From: an uncultured Bacteroides sp.
GTDB taxonomy: Bacteria; Bacteroidota; Bacteroidia; Bacteroidales; Bacteroidaceae
Direction of reading: 5' to 3'
Length of the DNA stretch: 55,783 bases
Assembly: GCA_946628545.1 (NCBI GenBank)
Contig: CAMOWU010000009.1
Coordinates: 1 to 55,783, forward strand
In this document: piece by piece, positions 1-8,752 of the stretch
Layout: each line of letters begins with the position of its first letter
Position numbering within the stretch: the first letter of the stretch is position 1
Translations under genes and position numbers: made by a program
Notes under the pieces: generated by a model
What the model was told of the DNA's origin: nothing
Seen by the model: the letters and a program-made list of their open reading frames with translations, nothing else
The model's database searches: none

Positions 1-62
1 CGGAACGTTTTATTTCAATGTGTCTATTTTTATTCATATAATAAAATATAGTAATACAAAAA

Positions 63-94
63 CAAAATTAGCATATATCCACCACATTTCCAAA
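63..94 (-). promoter_or_regulatory. Bacteroidetes-type promoter reading out of the window to the left
   Basis: On the minus strand the -7 box TAATTTTG lies at 63-70 and a TTTG -33 box at 91-94, with a 20-bp spacer, matching the Bacteroidetes primary sigma consensus TTTG-N19-21-TAnnTTTG. It would drive a gene lying left of the window, divergent from the lipoprotein gene at 242. The rest of 1-241 is AT-rich and holds no gene that I can see. Confidence 0.6.
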
Positions 95-241
95 CCAATG
101 GAATAAAAATATGAACCAATTGAAAATCCATGTTTTTCCCTTTTTTCAAATTAAAGTCTTTTAATAATCCTTAGCGTATTTTTCTTGTGGTCTTCAGCTT
201 TTTCATCGTTACTATTATCACAAACCAAACAAATTTAGAAG

Positions 242-748
242 ATGAAAAAATACTTATTTTTGATGTTGACTCTCTTTGTTGCAATTGGATGCACAAAAGA
301 CGAAGACTTGGATTGGGACAACAACGGCGGATCAATTCCCGGCGGTTCCAACAGTGGTAATCCTGGTGGCACTAACAGCGGTTCAAACACTGGCACCTCG
401 CTGACCGGCGACCTCGCCGACTTCGATGTGGTCATCAACACCGCCGCCTTGGAAGAAAACGAGACCATCCCCGACGCCACCGACGAGTGGTACGACGACT
501 ACGTGGAGGGTTATTCCCCCACAGCATCCATCAGCATCAGTTACGACGGATCAAGTGCCACCGTAAGCGGGGCTGTCGAGGGTGTGACAGTGACGACCGA
601 CGGAGCCCATGTCACCGTGATTTCGACAGTGAAAGGAGTGGCCTACCAGCTCAGTGGCGCCACATCAGACGGCAGTTTCAGCCAGGTGGCGGTGGCGGTC
701 CTGGTGGATGGCATTGATTCCGTTAGTTGCGGATTCGTAACAACGTGA
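242..748 (+). CDS. Small secreted lipoprotein, possibly a shortened carbohydrate-binding (Cthe_2159/DUF4353-like) protein
   Basis: The 168-residue product has a lipoprotein signal with Cys17 (AIGC) followed by a Gly/Ser/Asn-rich linker at about residues 28-53. The remaining ~110 residues resemble the first beta-helical repeats of Bacteroidales lipoproteins related to Cthe_2159 (a region like SISYDGSSATVSGAVEG, then YQLSGATSDGSF). Those proteins usually run to several hundred residues. Here the similarity stops soon after DGSF and the frame ends about 20 residues later, while a Gly-rich string reads in another frame. I therefore suspect a truncated or internally deleted copy, but a short functional lipoprotein is possible. 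The family call is from memory. A terminator hairpin follows at 761-810. Confidence 0.6.
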   Translation: MKKYLFLMLTLFVAIGCTKDEDLDWDNNGGSIPGGSNSGNPGGTNSGSNTGTSLTGDLADFDVVINTAALEENETIPDATDEWYDDYVEGYSPTASISISYDGSSATVSGAVEGVTVTTDGAHVTVISTVKGVAYQLSGATSDGSFSQVAVAVLVDGIDSVSCGFVTT

Positions 749-760
749 ATGAAGAATAGA

Positions 761-810
761 AGGGACTTCTATAAAATCCAAAAAAATTTATAGAAGTTCC
801 TTTTCTTTTT
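761..810 (+). terminator. Rho-independent terminator after the first lipoprotein gene
   Basis: Arms at 761-775 and 787-801 pair over 15 bp with one mismatch and are followed by a T-rich tail at 801-810. The tail overlaps the -33 box of the next promoter. Confidence 0.7.
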
Positions 811-839
811 GCCAAAACAAAAAAAATCATATACATTTG
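808..839 (+). promoter_or_regulatory. Promoter for the lipoprotein gene at 888
   Basis: TTTG at 808-811, a 20-bp spacer, then TACATTTG at 832-839: a full match to the Bacteroidetes consensus. It excludes a start codon at 837, which lies inside the -7 box, and supports ATG 888, giving a leader of roughly 45 nt. Confidence 0.75.
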
Positions 840-887
840 CAACATCAATTGACAAAAACTGATACAATCACAAAAAAAATACAGGTT

Positions 888-1508
888 ATGAAACACAACA
901 TCATCATTTGCCTTGGTTTGGCACTCGCAATGGTCAACTGCGAACAAAAACAAGCCGCAAACAACCTGAAAGGCCTTGCTCAAGACAAGGACAATGCTGA
1001 AAAGGTTGAGGAGTTCGATATCACCAAATATCTGGAACAGATGAAGGAGAATGAGGAACTCCGCTTTGCTTTCGGCGCTTACGAACTGAAAGAGTATGCG
1101 CTGACCGATCTTGACGGCGACGGCAAGAACGAGTTGTGTGTGCGCGACAGCGCAGTCAACTATGAAGCCTACTATGCGATTCTGGGTGACTCTGTGGAGT
1201 TGATAGCCTATGCCGACGGTGGCACCGATCTGGAGTTCTACAAGAGCGCTGTGGGATACAGCGCATATTACTCCCCCGGCCGTTCGGTCCAAGGCGCCCG
1301 GATGCTGAAAAACAGTGTCCCTACGGACTTCTATATATCAGAAGAAGAGTTCAATATTTTCAGCGACGAGCAAGAGGTGACCAGAGAATCGTACTACATG
1401 AACGGCGAGTTTGTAGAGAAAGAAGACATCGAGAAGTTCGTCGAGCAATTGGGAGAACCCGTTGAAGCACCGACACTTCATTGGATTGCCATCCCTGTTG
1501 ACGAGTGA
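888..1508 (+). CDS. Hypothetical lipoprotein with an acidic DxDxDG-like loop
   Basis: The product has 206 residues from ATG 888, chosen because the reading frame upstream runs through the promoter and because this start gives a clean signal peptide ending in the lipobox VNC (Cys18). The mature part is acidic. It contains LTDLDGDGKNEL, a calcium-loop-like motif of the kind seen in FG-GAP or dockerin-type repeats, then a region rich in Tyr and Glu. No enzymatic motif is visible. It stands alone with its own promoter and is followed by a 59-bp tandem repeat array. It is probably anchored to the outer membrane or facing the periplasm. I do not recognise the family and assign no function. Confidence 0.75.
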   Translation: MKHNIIICLGLALAMVNCEQKQAANNLKGLAQDKDNAEKVEEFDITKYLEQMKENEELRFAFGAYELKEYALTDLDGDGKNELCVRDSAVNYEAYYAILGDSVELIAYADGGTDLEFYKSAVGYSAYYSPGRSVQGARMLKNSVPTDFYISEEEFNIFSDEQEVTRESYYMNGEFVEKEDIEKFVEQLGEPVEAPTLHWIAIPVDE

Positions 1509-1519
1509 CCAATTTTGCT

Positions 1520-1771
1520 GATGGCCGCCATGCTATGGCGGCTTACCTAACCGCCGTACGGATGATTGCCTCCAACTTGATAGCCGCCATGCTATGACGG
1601 CTTACCTAACCGCCGTGCGGATGATTGCCATCAACTTGATGGCTGCCATGCTATGCAGGCTTAGTTAACCGCCGTGCGGATGATTGCCATCAACTTGATG
1701 GGTGCCATGCTATGGCGGCTTACCTAACCGCCGTGCGGATGATTGTCACCAACTTGATGGCCTTTCAGGCC
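1520..1771 (+). repeat. 59-bp tandem repeat, four copies plus a remnant
   Basis: Copies begin at 1520, 1579, 1638 and 1697, exactly 59 bp apart, and a degenerate fifth begins at 1756. Each starts with a palindrome such as GCCGCCAT-gct-ATGGCGGC and carries a second short hairpin (CCGccgtgCGG). The units are near identical and have no variable spacers, so this is not CRISPR. The 409-bp gap 1509-1917 holds this array, an inverted repeat and the lon promoter, and no gene. Confidence 0.9.
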
Positions 1772-1785
1772 GTCACTCTCACTCA

Positions 1786-1865
1786 GAAAAGCCAAATTTT
1801 GAAGACGTTCAGCATAGGAAAGCATGCCATTCCCCTGCATTCAACGCTTTAAAATTTGGCTTTTC
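1786..1865 (+). repeat. Long inverted repeat spanning the lon -33 box
   Basis: The left arm 1786-1809 and right arm 1842-1865 are reverse complements over about 24 bp (core AAAAGCCAAATTTT / AAAATTTGGCTTTT is perfect), apart from a G-T pair, a one-base bulge and the innermost base. The right arm contains the TTTG -33 element of lon, so the structure could be an operator or a terminator-like hairpin ahead of the promoter. Confidence 0.7.
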
Positions 1866-1886
1866 GCTTGTTTATTCGTAAATTTG
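1855..1886 (+). promoter_or_regulatory. lon promoter
   Basis: TTTG at 1855-1858, a 20-bp spacer, then TAAATTTG at 1879-1886: an exact consensus match. Transcription should start near 1891, about 27 nt before the lon ATG. Confidence 0.8.
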
Positions 1887-1917
1887 CACGGTTTTTTAAG
1901 GTAAGGATGCAAAGAAT

Positions 1918-4395
1918 ATGAAAAAAGACATATATTACGAGATGCCCCAAGGTCGGCGCGAGAGCGTGATTTCCCTCATCGCAGACTATCAGGGCAACGA
2001 AGAAGAAATCACTGATGTAGATATAGACGACGAGACGATGCCTGTCCTTCCGTTGCGTAGCATGACCCTTTTTCCAGGCGTCATCATGCCAATCGCCGTG
2101 GGCAGGGAATCGTCCTTGCGTCTGATCAATGATGCCTATTCCAAGAACATGGTGGTGGGCGTGTTCAGCCAGATCATCGACTCAGTGGAGAGCCCCACCT
2201 TCACCGACCTGAACAAATACGGTGTGGCCGCCCGTGTGCTCCGCACCTTGGAGTTGCCCGATGGCAACCATACCGCCATCATCCAGGGCCTGACCCGCAT
2301 CGAGCTCACGAGCATAGAACAAGAATACCCCTACTTGGTGGGCAAGATAGAGAAGCGTCCTGAGTTGATTCCCGACGCCAACGACCGTGAGTTCAAGGCC
2401 TTGGTGGATTCCTGCAAGGACCTTGCCGACAAGTTCGTCAAGTCGCACAACGGATCTCTGGTGGAATCGACCTTCGAACTCAAGAACACCAACAACCGCA
2501 TCTTCCTCATCAACTTCATCAGTTCGTCGCTGCCCATCAAGAATTCCGAGCGCTACGAGTTGCTGTGCCTCGACAGTGTGACCGAGCGCGCCTACAAGTT
2601 GCTCAACATCCTTAACCGAGAATTCCAGTTCGCCATGCTCAAGGCCAATATCCAGATGCGCACCCGAGAGGACATCGACAAGCAGCAGCGCGACTATTTC
2701 CTCCAGCAGGAGATGCGCAACATCCAGGAAGAGCTGGGTAATGGCTACGACCCCGACATCGAGGAACTGAACAACCGCCGGTTGGCCAAGAAGTGGTCGG
2801 ACGAAGTGGATGCTGTCTTCGACAAGGAACTCGCCAAACTGGAACGTCTGAACCCCCAGGGTCCCGACTACAGCGTGCAGTACAACTACCTCGACACGCT
2901 GCTCAATATCCCTTGGAATGAATACACCAAGGACAACCTGAACATCAAGAACGCCGAGCGCGTGCTCGACCGCGACCACTACGGCATGGAGAAGGTGAAG
3001 GAGAGAATCCTGGAGTACCTGGCCGTGCTGAAGAAACGTGGCGACCTGAAGAGTCCCATCATCTGTCTTTATGGTCCTCCAGGAGTGGGCAAGACCTCTT
3101 TAGGCAAGAGTATCGCCACCGCCATGAAGCGCAAGTACGTGCGAGTGTCGCTTGGTGGTCTGCACGATGAAGCCGAGATCCGCGGTCACCGCAAGACCTA
3201 CATCGGAGCCATGCCCGGACGTATCATCAAAGGACTGATCAAGGCCGGCAGTTCCAACCCCGTGTTCATTCTCGACGAGATTGACAAGGTGTCGCAAGCC
3301 AATTTCAACGGCGACCCCTCCTCTGCCCTGCTTGAGGTGCTCGACCCCGAGCAGAACAACGCCTTCCACGACAACTTCATCGACTTGGACTACGACCTGT
3401 CGAAGGTGATGTTCATTGCCACCGCCAACAATATCAGCACCATCCCCGCCCCATTGCTCGACCGCATGGAACTCATCGAAGTCAGCGGTTACCTGACCGA
3501 GGAAAAGATAGAGATTGCCAAGCGCCACCTCATCCCCAAGGAGTTGGAGAACGTGGGTATGGGCAAGAAAGACGTGAAATTCAGCAAGTCGGCCATCGAA
3601 GGCCTGATTGAGCACTACACGCGTGAGTCGGGTGTGCGTGAGTTGGACAAGAAGATCAACAAGATCCTCCGCAAGATAGCCCTTCAGCAAGAGAAATCAG
3701 AGGAGGTCACAACCTCTGCGACCAGCATCGACACAGCAGACATCGAGACCTATCTGGGACCATCGGAGTTCAACCGCGACAAGTACCAGGGCAACAAGTA
3801 CGCCGGTGTGGTGACGGGCTTGGCTTGGACCAGCGTGGGCGGTGAGATTCTCTTCATCGAAACCAGCCTGAGCAAGGGCAAGCAAGGCAAGCTGACCCTG
3901 ACCGGCAACTTGGGCGACGTGATGAAAGAGTCGGCAGTCCTCGCCCTGGAGTATATCAAAGCCCATGCAGAGACCTACGGCATCGACAGCCGTGTGTTTG
4001 ACAACTGGAACATCCACATCCACGTTCCCGAGGGTGCCGTGCCCAAGGACGGTCCTTCCGCCGGTATCACCATCGCCACCTCCATTGCCTCCGCCCTGAC
4101 CCAGCGCCGAGTGCGCAAGAACGTGGCCATGACAGGTGAGATCACCCTGCGTGGCAAGGTGCTTCCCGTGGGTGGCATCAAGGAGAAAATCCTCGCCGCC
4201 AAGCGCGCCGGCATCACCGATATCGTCATCTCCAACGAAAATGAGAAAGATATCCGCCAGATTCCAGCAAAATATGTGGAGGGCCTGACTTTCCACTATG
4301 TGGAGAATGTGAACGAGGTGCTTGAGTTCGCCCTGCTGGAAGAGAAAGTGGAACGTCCTCTCGACCTCACTATCCCTGAAGAAACGAAGGGGTAG
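1918..4395 (+). CDS. lon: ATP-dependent protease La (Lon)
   Basis: This is the cytoplasmic AAA+ serine protease that degrades misfolded and regulatory proteins. The 825-residue product has the full bacterial Lon layout: an N-terminal substrate-binding domain (about 40-240), a coiled-coil linker, an ATPase with Walker A GPPGVGKT at 386-393 and Walker B-like VFILDEIDK, and a C-terminal protease domain. The catalytic Ser714 lies in PKDGPSAG and Lys757 in GGIKEK, 43 residues apart as in E. coli Lon. Length is normal for Bacteroidales Lon. It has its own promoter inside a long inverted repeat and sits 171 bp ahead of tgt across a 7-mer repeat spacer. Confidence 0.97.
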   Translation: MKKDIYYEMPQGRRESVISLIADYQGNEEEITDVDIDDETMPVLPLRSMTLFPGVIMPIAVGRESSLRLINDAYSKNMVVGVFSQIIDSVESPTFTDLNKYGVAARVLRTLELPDGNHTAIIQGLTRIELTSIEQEYPYLVGKIEKRPELIPDANDREFKALVDSCKDLADKFVKSHNGSLVESTFELKNTNNRIFLINFISSSLPIKNSERYELLCLDSVTERAYKLLNILNREFQFAMLKANIQMRTREDIDKQQRDYFLQQEMRNIQEELGNGYDPDIEELNNRRLAKKWSDEVDAVFDKELAKLERLNPQGPDYSVQYNYLDTLLNIPWNEYTKDNLNIKNAERVLDRDHYGMEKVKERILEYLAVLKKRGDLKSPIICLYGPPGVGKTSLGKSIATAMKRKYVRVSLGGLHDEAEIRGHRKTYIGAMPGRIIKGLIKAGSSNPVFILDEIDKVSQANFNGDPSSALLEVLDPEQNNAFHDNFIDLDYDLSKVMFIATANNISTIPAPLLDRMELIEVSGYLTEEKIEIAKRHLIPKELENVGMGKKDVKFSKSAIEGLIEHYTRESGVRELDKKINKILRKIALQQEKSEEVTTSATSIDTADIETYLGPSEFNRDKYQGNKYAGVVTGLAWTSVGGEILFIETSLSKGKQGKLTLTGNLGDVMKESAVLALEYIKAHAETYGIDSRVFDNWNIHIHVPEGAVPKDGPSAGITIATSIASALTQRRVRKNVAMTGEITLRGKVLPVGGIKEKILAAKRAGITDIVISNENEKDIRQIPAKYVEGLTFHYVENVNEVLEFALLEEKVERPLDLTIPEETKG

Positions 4396-4405
4396 GATTT
4401 TTTTA

Positions 4406-4482
4406 GTTAAGAGTTAAGAGTTAAGAAAAATAGACTTTAGACTTTAGGCTTTAGGCTTTAGACGTTAGACTTTAGACTTTAG
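4406..4482 (+). repeat. Heptamer tandem arrays (GTTAAGA then ACTTTAG type)
   Basis: Behind lon there are about three copies of a GTTAAGA unit, followed by about seven of TTTAGAC/TTTAGGC. A 7-bp period puts a TAA or TAG in every plus-strand frame, and the second unit also reads TAA in its complement. A related array lies at 40321-40385. The remaining spacer to 4566 includes a C-run and no gene. Confidence 0.8.
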
Positions 4483-4566
4483 TTGACTCCACCCCGGCAT
4501 CGCCACCCCTCCCCCCCCAGAATGGGCGGATAGGTAGAGAGCCATCATCATGCGATAAGATAAACA

Positions 4567-5697
4567 ATGCAATTCAACCTCCAGCACACAGACCAGTGCA
4601 GCCAAGCTCGTGCAGGTGTGATCAGCACCGACCACGGACAGATCCTTACTCCCATCTTCATGCCTGTAGGCACAGTGGGAAGCGTGAAGTGTGTCCACCA
4701 ACATGAGTTGCTGAACGACATCCATGCGCAGATTATCCTGGGCAACACCTACCATCTCTACCTTCGCCCCGGACTCGATATCCTTCAGGCAGCAGGTGGC
4801 CTTCACCGGTTCATCGGCTTCGACCGTCCGATGCTGACCGACAGCGGTGGTTTTCAGGTGTTCTCGCTTGAGGGCATCAGGAAGATCACGTCAGAGGGAG
4901 TGGAGTTCAGGTCGCATATCGACGGTTCAAAACACTTCTTCTCCCCCGAACGAGTGATGGACATCGAGCGCATCATCGGCGCCGACATCGTCATGGCCTT
5001 CGATGAATGCACCCCTGGCACCGCCGACTATCAGTATGCCAAGAAGTCGCTCGAGCTGACCGAACGCTGGCTCGACCGCTGCATCGCCCGATTCGACAGC
5101 ACCCCATCCCTTTATGGTTATCAGCAGTCGCTCTTCCCCATAGTCCAGGGCTGCACCTACAAGGACCTGAGACAGCGCGCCGCCGAAAACGTGGCGTCGA
5201 AGAACGCCGACGGTTATGCCATAGGCGGACTGGCAGTGGGTGAGCCCACCGAGGTGATGTACGAGATGATAGAAGTGGTCAACGCCATCCTGCCCACCGA
5301 CCGCCCCCGCTACCTGATGGGTGTAGGCACCCCCGCCAATATCCTTGAGGCGATAGAACGCGGTGTGGATATGTTCGACTGCGTGATGCCCACCCGCAAC
5401 GCCCGCAATGCCATGCTCTTCACCAAGCACGGCATCATGAACATGCGCAACAAGAAATGGGAGAACGACTTCTCCCCCATTGATCCCGATGGCGACGCCT
5501 ACGTGGATACCGACTACACCAAGGCCTACCTCCACCACCTCTTCAAAGCCCATGAGTATCTGGCCATGCAGATAGCCTCCGTGCACAATCTCGCCTTCTA
5601 TCTCTGGCTCGTGGGAGAGGCACGGAAACATATCCTCGACGACACCTTTAAGAGTTGGAAAGAAGAGACCATCAAGGCAGTGACATCGAGGATGTAG
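4567..5697 (+). CDS. tgt: tRNA-guanine transglycosylase (queuosine biosynthesis)
   Basis: It exchanges guanine-34 of GUN-anticodon tRNAs for the queuosine precursor preQ1. The 376-residue product shows the TIM-barrel signatures DSGGFQVFS (substrate-binding Asp), GGLAVGEP, and FDCVMPTR with the nucleophilic Asp. The C-terminal stretch that in E. coli and Zymomonas carries the structural zinc site C-x-C-x2-C, just before YSRAYLHHL, reads DGDAYVDTDYTKAYLHHL here: all three cysteines are missing while the surrounding residues and a later His are kept. I believe other Bacteroidales Tgt share this, so it is probably a lineage trait rather than damage. No promoter is visible; it may be co-transcribed with lon. 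Confidence 0.95.
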   Translation: MQFNLQHTDQCSQARAGVISTDHGQILTPIFMPVGTVGSVKCVHQHELLNDIHAQIILGNTYHLYLRPGLDILQAAGGLHRFIGFDRPMLTDSGGFQVFSLEGIRKITSEGVEFRSHIDGSKHFFSPERVMDIERIIGADIVMAFDECTPGTADYQYAKKSLELTERWLDRCIARFDSTPSLYGYQQSLFPIVQGCTYKDLRQRAAENVASKNADGYAIGGLAVGEPTEVMYEMIEVVNAILPTDRPRYLMGVGTPANILEAIERGVDMFDCVMPTRNARNAMLFTKHGIMNMRNKKWENDFSPIDPDGDAYVDTDYTKAYLHHLFKAHEYLAMQIASVHNLAFYLWLVGEARKHILDDTFKSWKEETIKAVTSRM

Positions 5698-5801
5698 CCC
5701 TTATTCTGAATTGATAATATATCATTATAATTATTTATTATTCAAAATCTTACGCACTTTTGTTAAAGCAAAGGTTGAAGTAAAGAAAAAGTGCTTCGGC
5801 A

Positions 5802-7214
5802 GTGGAAATCGACAATAAGGACATAGAGAAGATCGACGCGGACAACGCCACTCAAGAGCCTAAAGACGCTATAGACGCTATAGATGAGATAGACGCTATA
5901 GATAAAATAGATGCTATAGACGCTATAGGCGCTATAGACACTATAGACACTATAGACGCTATAGATGCCAAAGACGCTATAGATGCCAAAGACGCTATAG
6001 ACGCCAAAGACACCAAAGACGCTATAGACGACTCGCATGGCTCCCCAGCGGCTAAGGACGAAGAAGAAAGCCCAAATCCTTCTTCCTGGAAAGAAAGGTT
6101 CGCTGACTGGTGGGCCCTTCACAAACCCATCTCCCTGCTCGACCGCTACATCATCGTGAAGTTTCTCGGCACCTATTTCTTTTCCATTGCGCTGATCATG
6201 TCGATTTCCGTGGTGTTCGACTTGAACGAGAACATCGACAAGTTCCTGTCCAAGAACGCTCCCTGGAAAGCCATCTGGCTCGACTACTACCTCAACTTCA
6301 TCCCCTACTACTCCAACCTCTTCAGCCAGTTGTTTGTGTTCATCGCAGTGATTTTCTTCACTACGAAACTCGCCGACAACTCCGAGATCATCGCGATGAT
6401 GTCCACAGGCGTGAGTTTCAAGCGACTGATGAAGCCCTACATGATCTCCGCCGCCGTCATCGCCCTGCTCACCTTCGTCTTAGGAGCCTACGTCATCCCC
6501 AGAGGCAACGTGAAGCGCGTGAAGTTTGAGAACACCTACAAACGGCGTCGTGTGACCACCTTCACGACCAATGTGCAGTTGGAAGTCGATACAGGAGTGG
6601 TAGCCCTCATCCAGCGCTATGAGGACCGCAACAAGACAGGCTACTCGTTCCAGCTCGACAAGTTCCGCAACAAAGTGCTCATCTCGCAGCTCAGGGCCTC
6701 GACCATCCAGTACGACACCTTGTCAGAGACTCCCTACCGCTGGATTCTCCGCAACTACACCATCCGCGACTTCGGCGGAATGCGCGAGGTCATCACTCGA
6801 GGCGCCCAGACCGACTCGATCATCAAGATGGAGCCATCCGACTTCCTCATCACCAAAGGCCAGCAAGAGACGATGACCAGTCCTCAGCTCCGGGAATACA
6901 TAGAGAAGCAGAAACAGCGTGGTTTCGCCGACATCAAGGCATTTGAGGTGGAATACTACAAGCGTGGCGCATCCTCTTTCGCCGCCTTTATCCTCACCAC
7001 CATAGGCCTTGCCCTCTCCGCCAAGCGCCGCAAGAACGGAATGGGCATCGCTTTGGGAACGGGTTTGTCACTGACCTTTGCCTACATCCTTTTCCAGACC
7101 ATTTCCGCCTCTTTCGCCATCAACTCCAATGTGCCTCCCATGCTGGCAGTATGGATTCCCAATATCGTTTACACGATCATCGCCATCATCTTCTATTATA
7201 AAGCCCCGAGATAA
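5802..7214 (+). CDS. LptF/LptG (YjgP/YjgQ) family permease with a repeat-coded N-terminal extension
   Basis: This is an inner-membrane subunit of the LPS transport complex that moves LPS toward LptC, LptA and LptD. Of 470 residues, about 105-470 form a standard YjgP/YjgQ protein starting at ISLLDRYIIVKFLG, with paired helices at each end and a periplasmic domain between. The first ~100 residues are unusual: a hydrophilic run of Ala-Ile-Asp and Ala-Lys-Asp triplets encoded by a 9-bp repeat (5865-6032), then an acidic linker. An in-frame stop at 5781 limits the start. GTG 5802 is the only good start I see, since no in-frame ATG precedes the first membrane helix. An unrecognised start such as GTG at the VKFLG valine would remove part of helix 1. 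lptC lies about 3.7 kb downstream. Confidence 0.9.
   Translation: MEIDNKDIEKIDADNATQEPKDAIDAIDEIDAIDKIDAIDAIGAIDTIDTIDAIDAKDAIDAKDAIDAKDTKDAIDDSHGSPAAKDEEESPNPSSWKERFADWWALHKPISLLDRYIIVKFLGTYFFSIALIMSISVVFDLNENIDKFLSKNAPWKAIWLDYYLNFIPYYSNLFSQLFVFIAVIFFTTKLADNSEIIAMMSTGVSFKRLMKPYMISAAVIALLTFVLGAYVIPRGNVKRVKFENTYKRRRVTTFTTNVQLEVDTGVVALIQRYEDRNKTGYSFQLDKFRNKVLISQLRASTIQYDTLSETPYRWILRNYTIRDFGGMREVITRGAQTDSIIKMEPSDFLITKGQQETMTSPQLREYIEKQKQRGFADIKAFEVEYYKRGASSFAAFILTTIGLALSAKRRKNGMGIALGTGLSLTFAYILFQTISASFAINSNVPPMLAVWIPNIVYTIIAIIFYYKAPR
5865..6032 (+). repeat. 9-bp repeat array inside the permease gene
   Basis: About 18 imperfect copies of GACGCTATA (variants GATGCCAAA, GACACTATA) lie in frame and encode Asp-Ala-Ile/Asp-Ala-Lys triplets. 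The same kind of nonamer occurs in non-coding spacers at 25048-25146 and around 40307-40419. Confidence 0.85.
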
Positions 7215-7312
7215 GAGGCACTGGCCTTTGGGCGCAAGGCTATCATTTTCCGCCTATCAACCCAACTACGGGCAGGCATACAAGACAAAGCAACATCAAC
7301 AGACAGACGACA

Positions 7313-8752
7313 ATGACATTCAACGAACTACCTTTAGCAGACGAAGTGCTCGACGCACTCGATGCCATGCGCTTCACCACCTGCACCCCCATACAAGAAC
7401 AATCCATCCCCCCCATCCTTGAAGGCCACGACCTATTGGGTGTCGCCCAGACAGGCACCGGCAAGACCGCCGCATACCTGCTTCCCATCCTCAGCAAGCT
7501 CAATTCAGGAGACTATCCTCAGAACCACATCAACTGCCTGATCATGTGTCCCACCCGCGAGTTGGCCCAACAAATCGACCAGCAGGTGGAGGCCTTCTCC
7601 TATTTCATGCCTGTTTCCGGTGTGGCCGTTTATGGTGGCAACGACGGCATTCGCTACGAGCAAGAGAAAAACGGCCTTCGCCTGGGTGCCGACATTGTGA
7701 CCGCCACCCCTGGCCGCATGCTTTCCCACATCGCCACCGGCAATGTGGATTTATCGCAGTTGAGTTTCTTTGTGCTCGACGAAGCCGACCGGATGCTCGA
7801 CATGGGTTTCTACGACGACATCATCAAGATAGTCAACCAGTTACCTAAAGAGCGCCAGACCATTCTCTTCTCCGCCACCATGCCCCAGAACATCCAGACC
7901 TTGGCCAAGACCATCCTCACCGACCCCGTAGAGATCAAGATCGCCGTGGCCAAACCCGTGGAGAAAATCCACCAGATGGCCTATGTCTGCTATGAGCCGA
8001 TGAAAGACAAGATCCTGATCGACTTGCTCACCAAGGAGCAAAAGGAAAGGGTGATCCTGTTTGCATCGTCGAAGCAGAAGGTGAAAGAGATCACCCGCAT
8101 GCTGAAGATGCGCAAGATGGACGCCGAGTGCATGCACTCCGACCTGAGCCAGGCCGAGCGCGATGAGATCATGCTCCGCTTCAAGAACCGCCATGTCTCC
8201 ATCCTTGTAGCCACCGACATCGTGGCCCGTGGCATCGACATCGACGACATCCAGACCGTGATCAACTACGACGTGCCACGCGACGGCGAGGATTATGTCC
8301 ATCGCATAGGACGCACAGCGCGTGCCAACAGGGACGGAGAAGCCATCACGCTGGTATCTCCCAAAGACATCATTTACATGCAGCGCATCGAGCGGTTGAT
8401 AGAGAAGGAGGTAGAGAAACCAGAGTTGCCTGAGGGTTGCGGTGAACGCCCTGAATACAAGTCTGAACGCGGCGGCCGTGGCGGTCGTGGCGGCAAAGGC
8501 GAAAGAAGCAATCGGTCGAAAGACAAACGAGACGGCGGGAAGAAGCACAAGCCAAATGCCAAGAACGTCCAAGGACAGGCAGCCCCCGCCAGTCCTTCAG
8601 CGCCTGTGACGCCATCCGGCAATGCAGGAGCGGAGGTGACACCAAGTCCATCAAAGAAACGGCGTCGCAAACACAGCCGCAAAAAGCCATCGTCGCAGAA
8701 CAACGCGCAACCAGCCCCACAAGCGTCCACCCCTCAATCACCAGCTGAATGA
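7313..8752 (+). CDS. DEAD-box ATP-dependent RNA helicase (RhlE-like)
   Basis: It unwinds RNA duplexes, probably in ribosome assembly or RNA decay. The 479-residue product has all core motifs: Q motif before GHDLLGVAQTGTGKT (Walker A at 45-52), PTRELAQQ, DEAD at 156-159, SAT at 187-189, then VATDIVARGIDID and HRIGRTAR in the second RecA domain. Residues from about 390 to the end form a basic, low-complexity tail rich in Arg, Gly, Lys, Pro and Ser, typical of RNA-binding tails. The stop codon overlaps the coaX start (ATGA), so the two are translationally coupled. I did not try to separate RhlE from other DEAD-box subfamilies, so no symbol is given. Confidence 0.95.
   Translation: MTFNELPLADEVLDALDAMRFTTCTPIQEQSIPPILEGHDLLGVAQTGTGKTAAYLLPILSKLNSGDYPQNHINCLIMCPTRELAQQIDQQVEAFSYFMPVSGVAVYGGNDGIRYEQEKNGLRLGADIVTATPGRMLSHIATGNVDLSQLSFFVLDEADRMLDMGFYDDIIKIVNQLPKERQTILFSATMPQNIQTLAKTILTDPVEIKIAVAKPVEKIHQMAYVCYEPMKDKILIDLLTKEQKERVILFASSKQKVKEITRMLKMRKMDAECMHSDLSQAERDEIMLRFKNRHVSILVATDIVARGIDIDDIQTVINYDVPRDGEDYVHRIGRTARANRDGEAITLVSPKDIIYMQRIERLIEKEVEKPELPEGCGERPEYKSERGGRGGRGGKGERSNRSKDKRDGGKKHKPNAKNVQGQAAPASPSAPVTPSGNAGAEVTPSPSKKRRRKHSRKKPSSQNNAQPAPQASTPQSPAE

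Noticed and set aside
1520-1771. CRISPR-like regular repeats (also 18286-18490)
   Set aside because: Units are contiguous and near identical with no unique spacers, and no cas genes are near.
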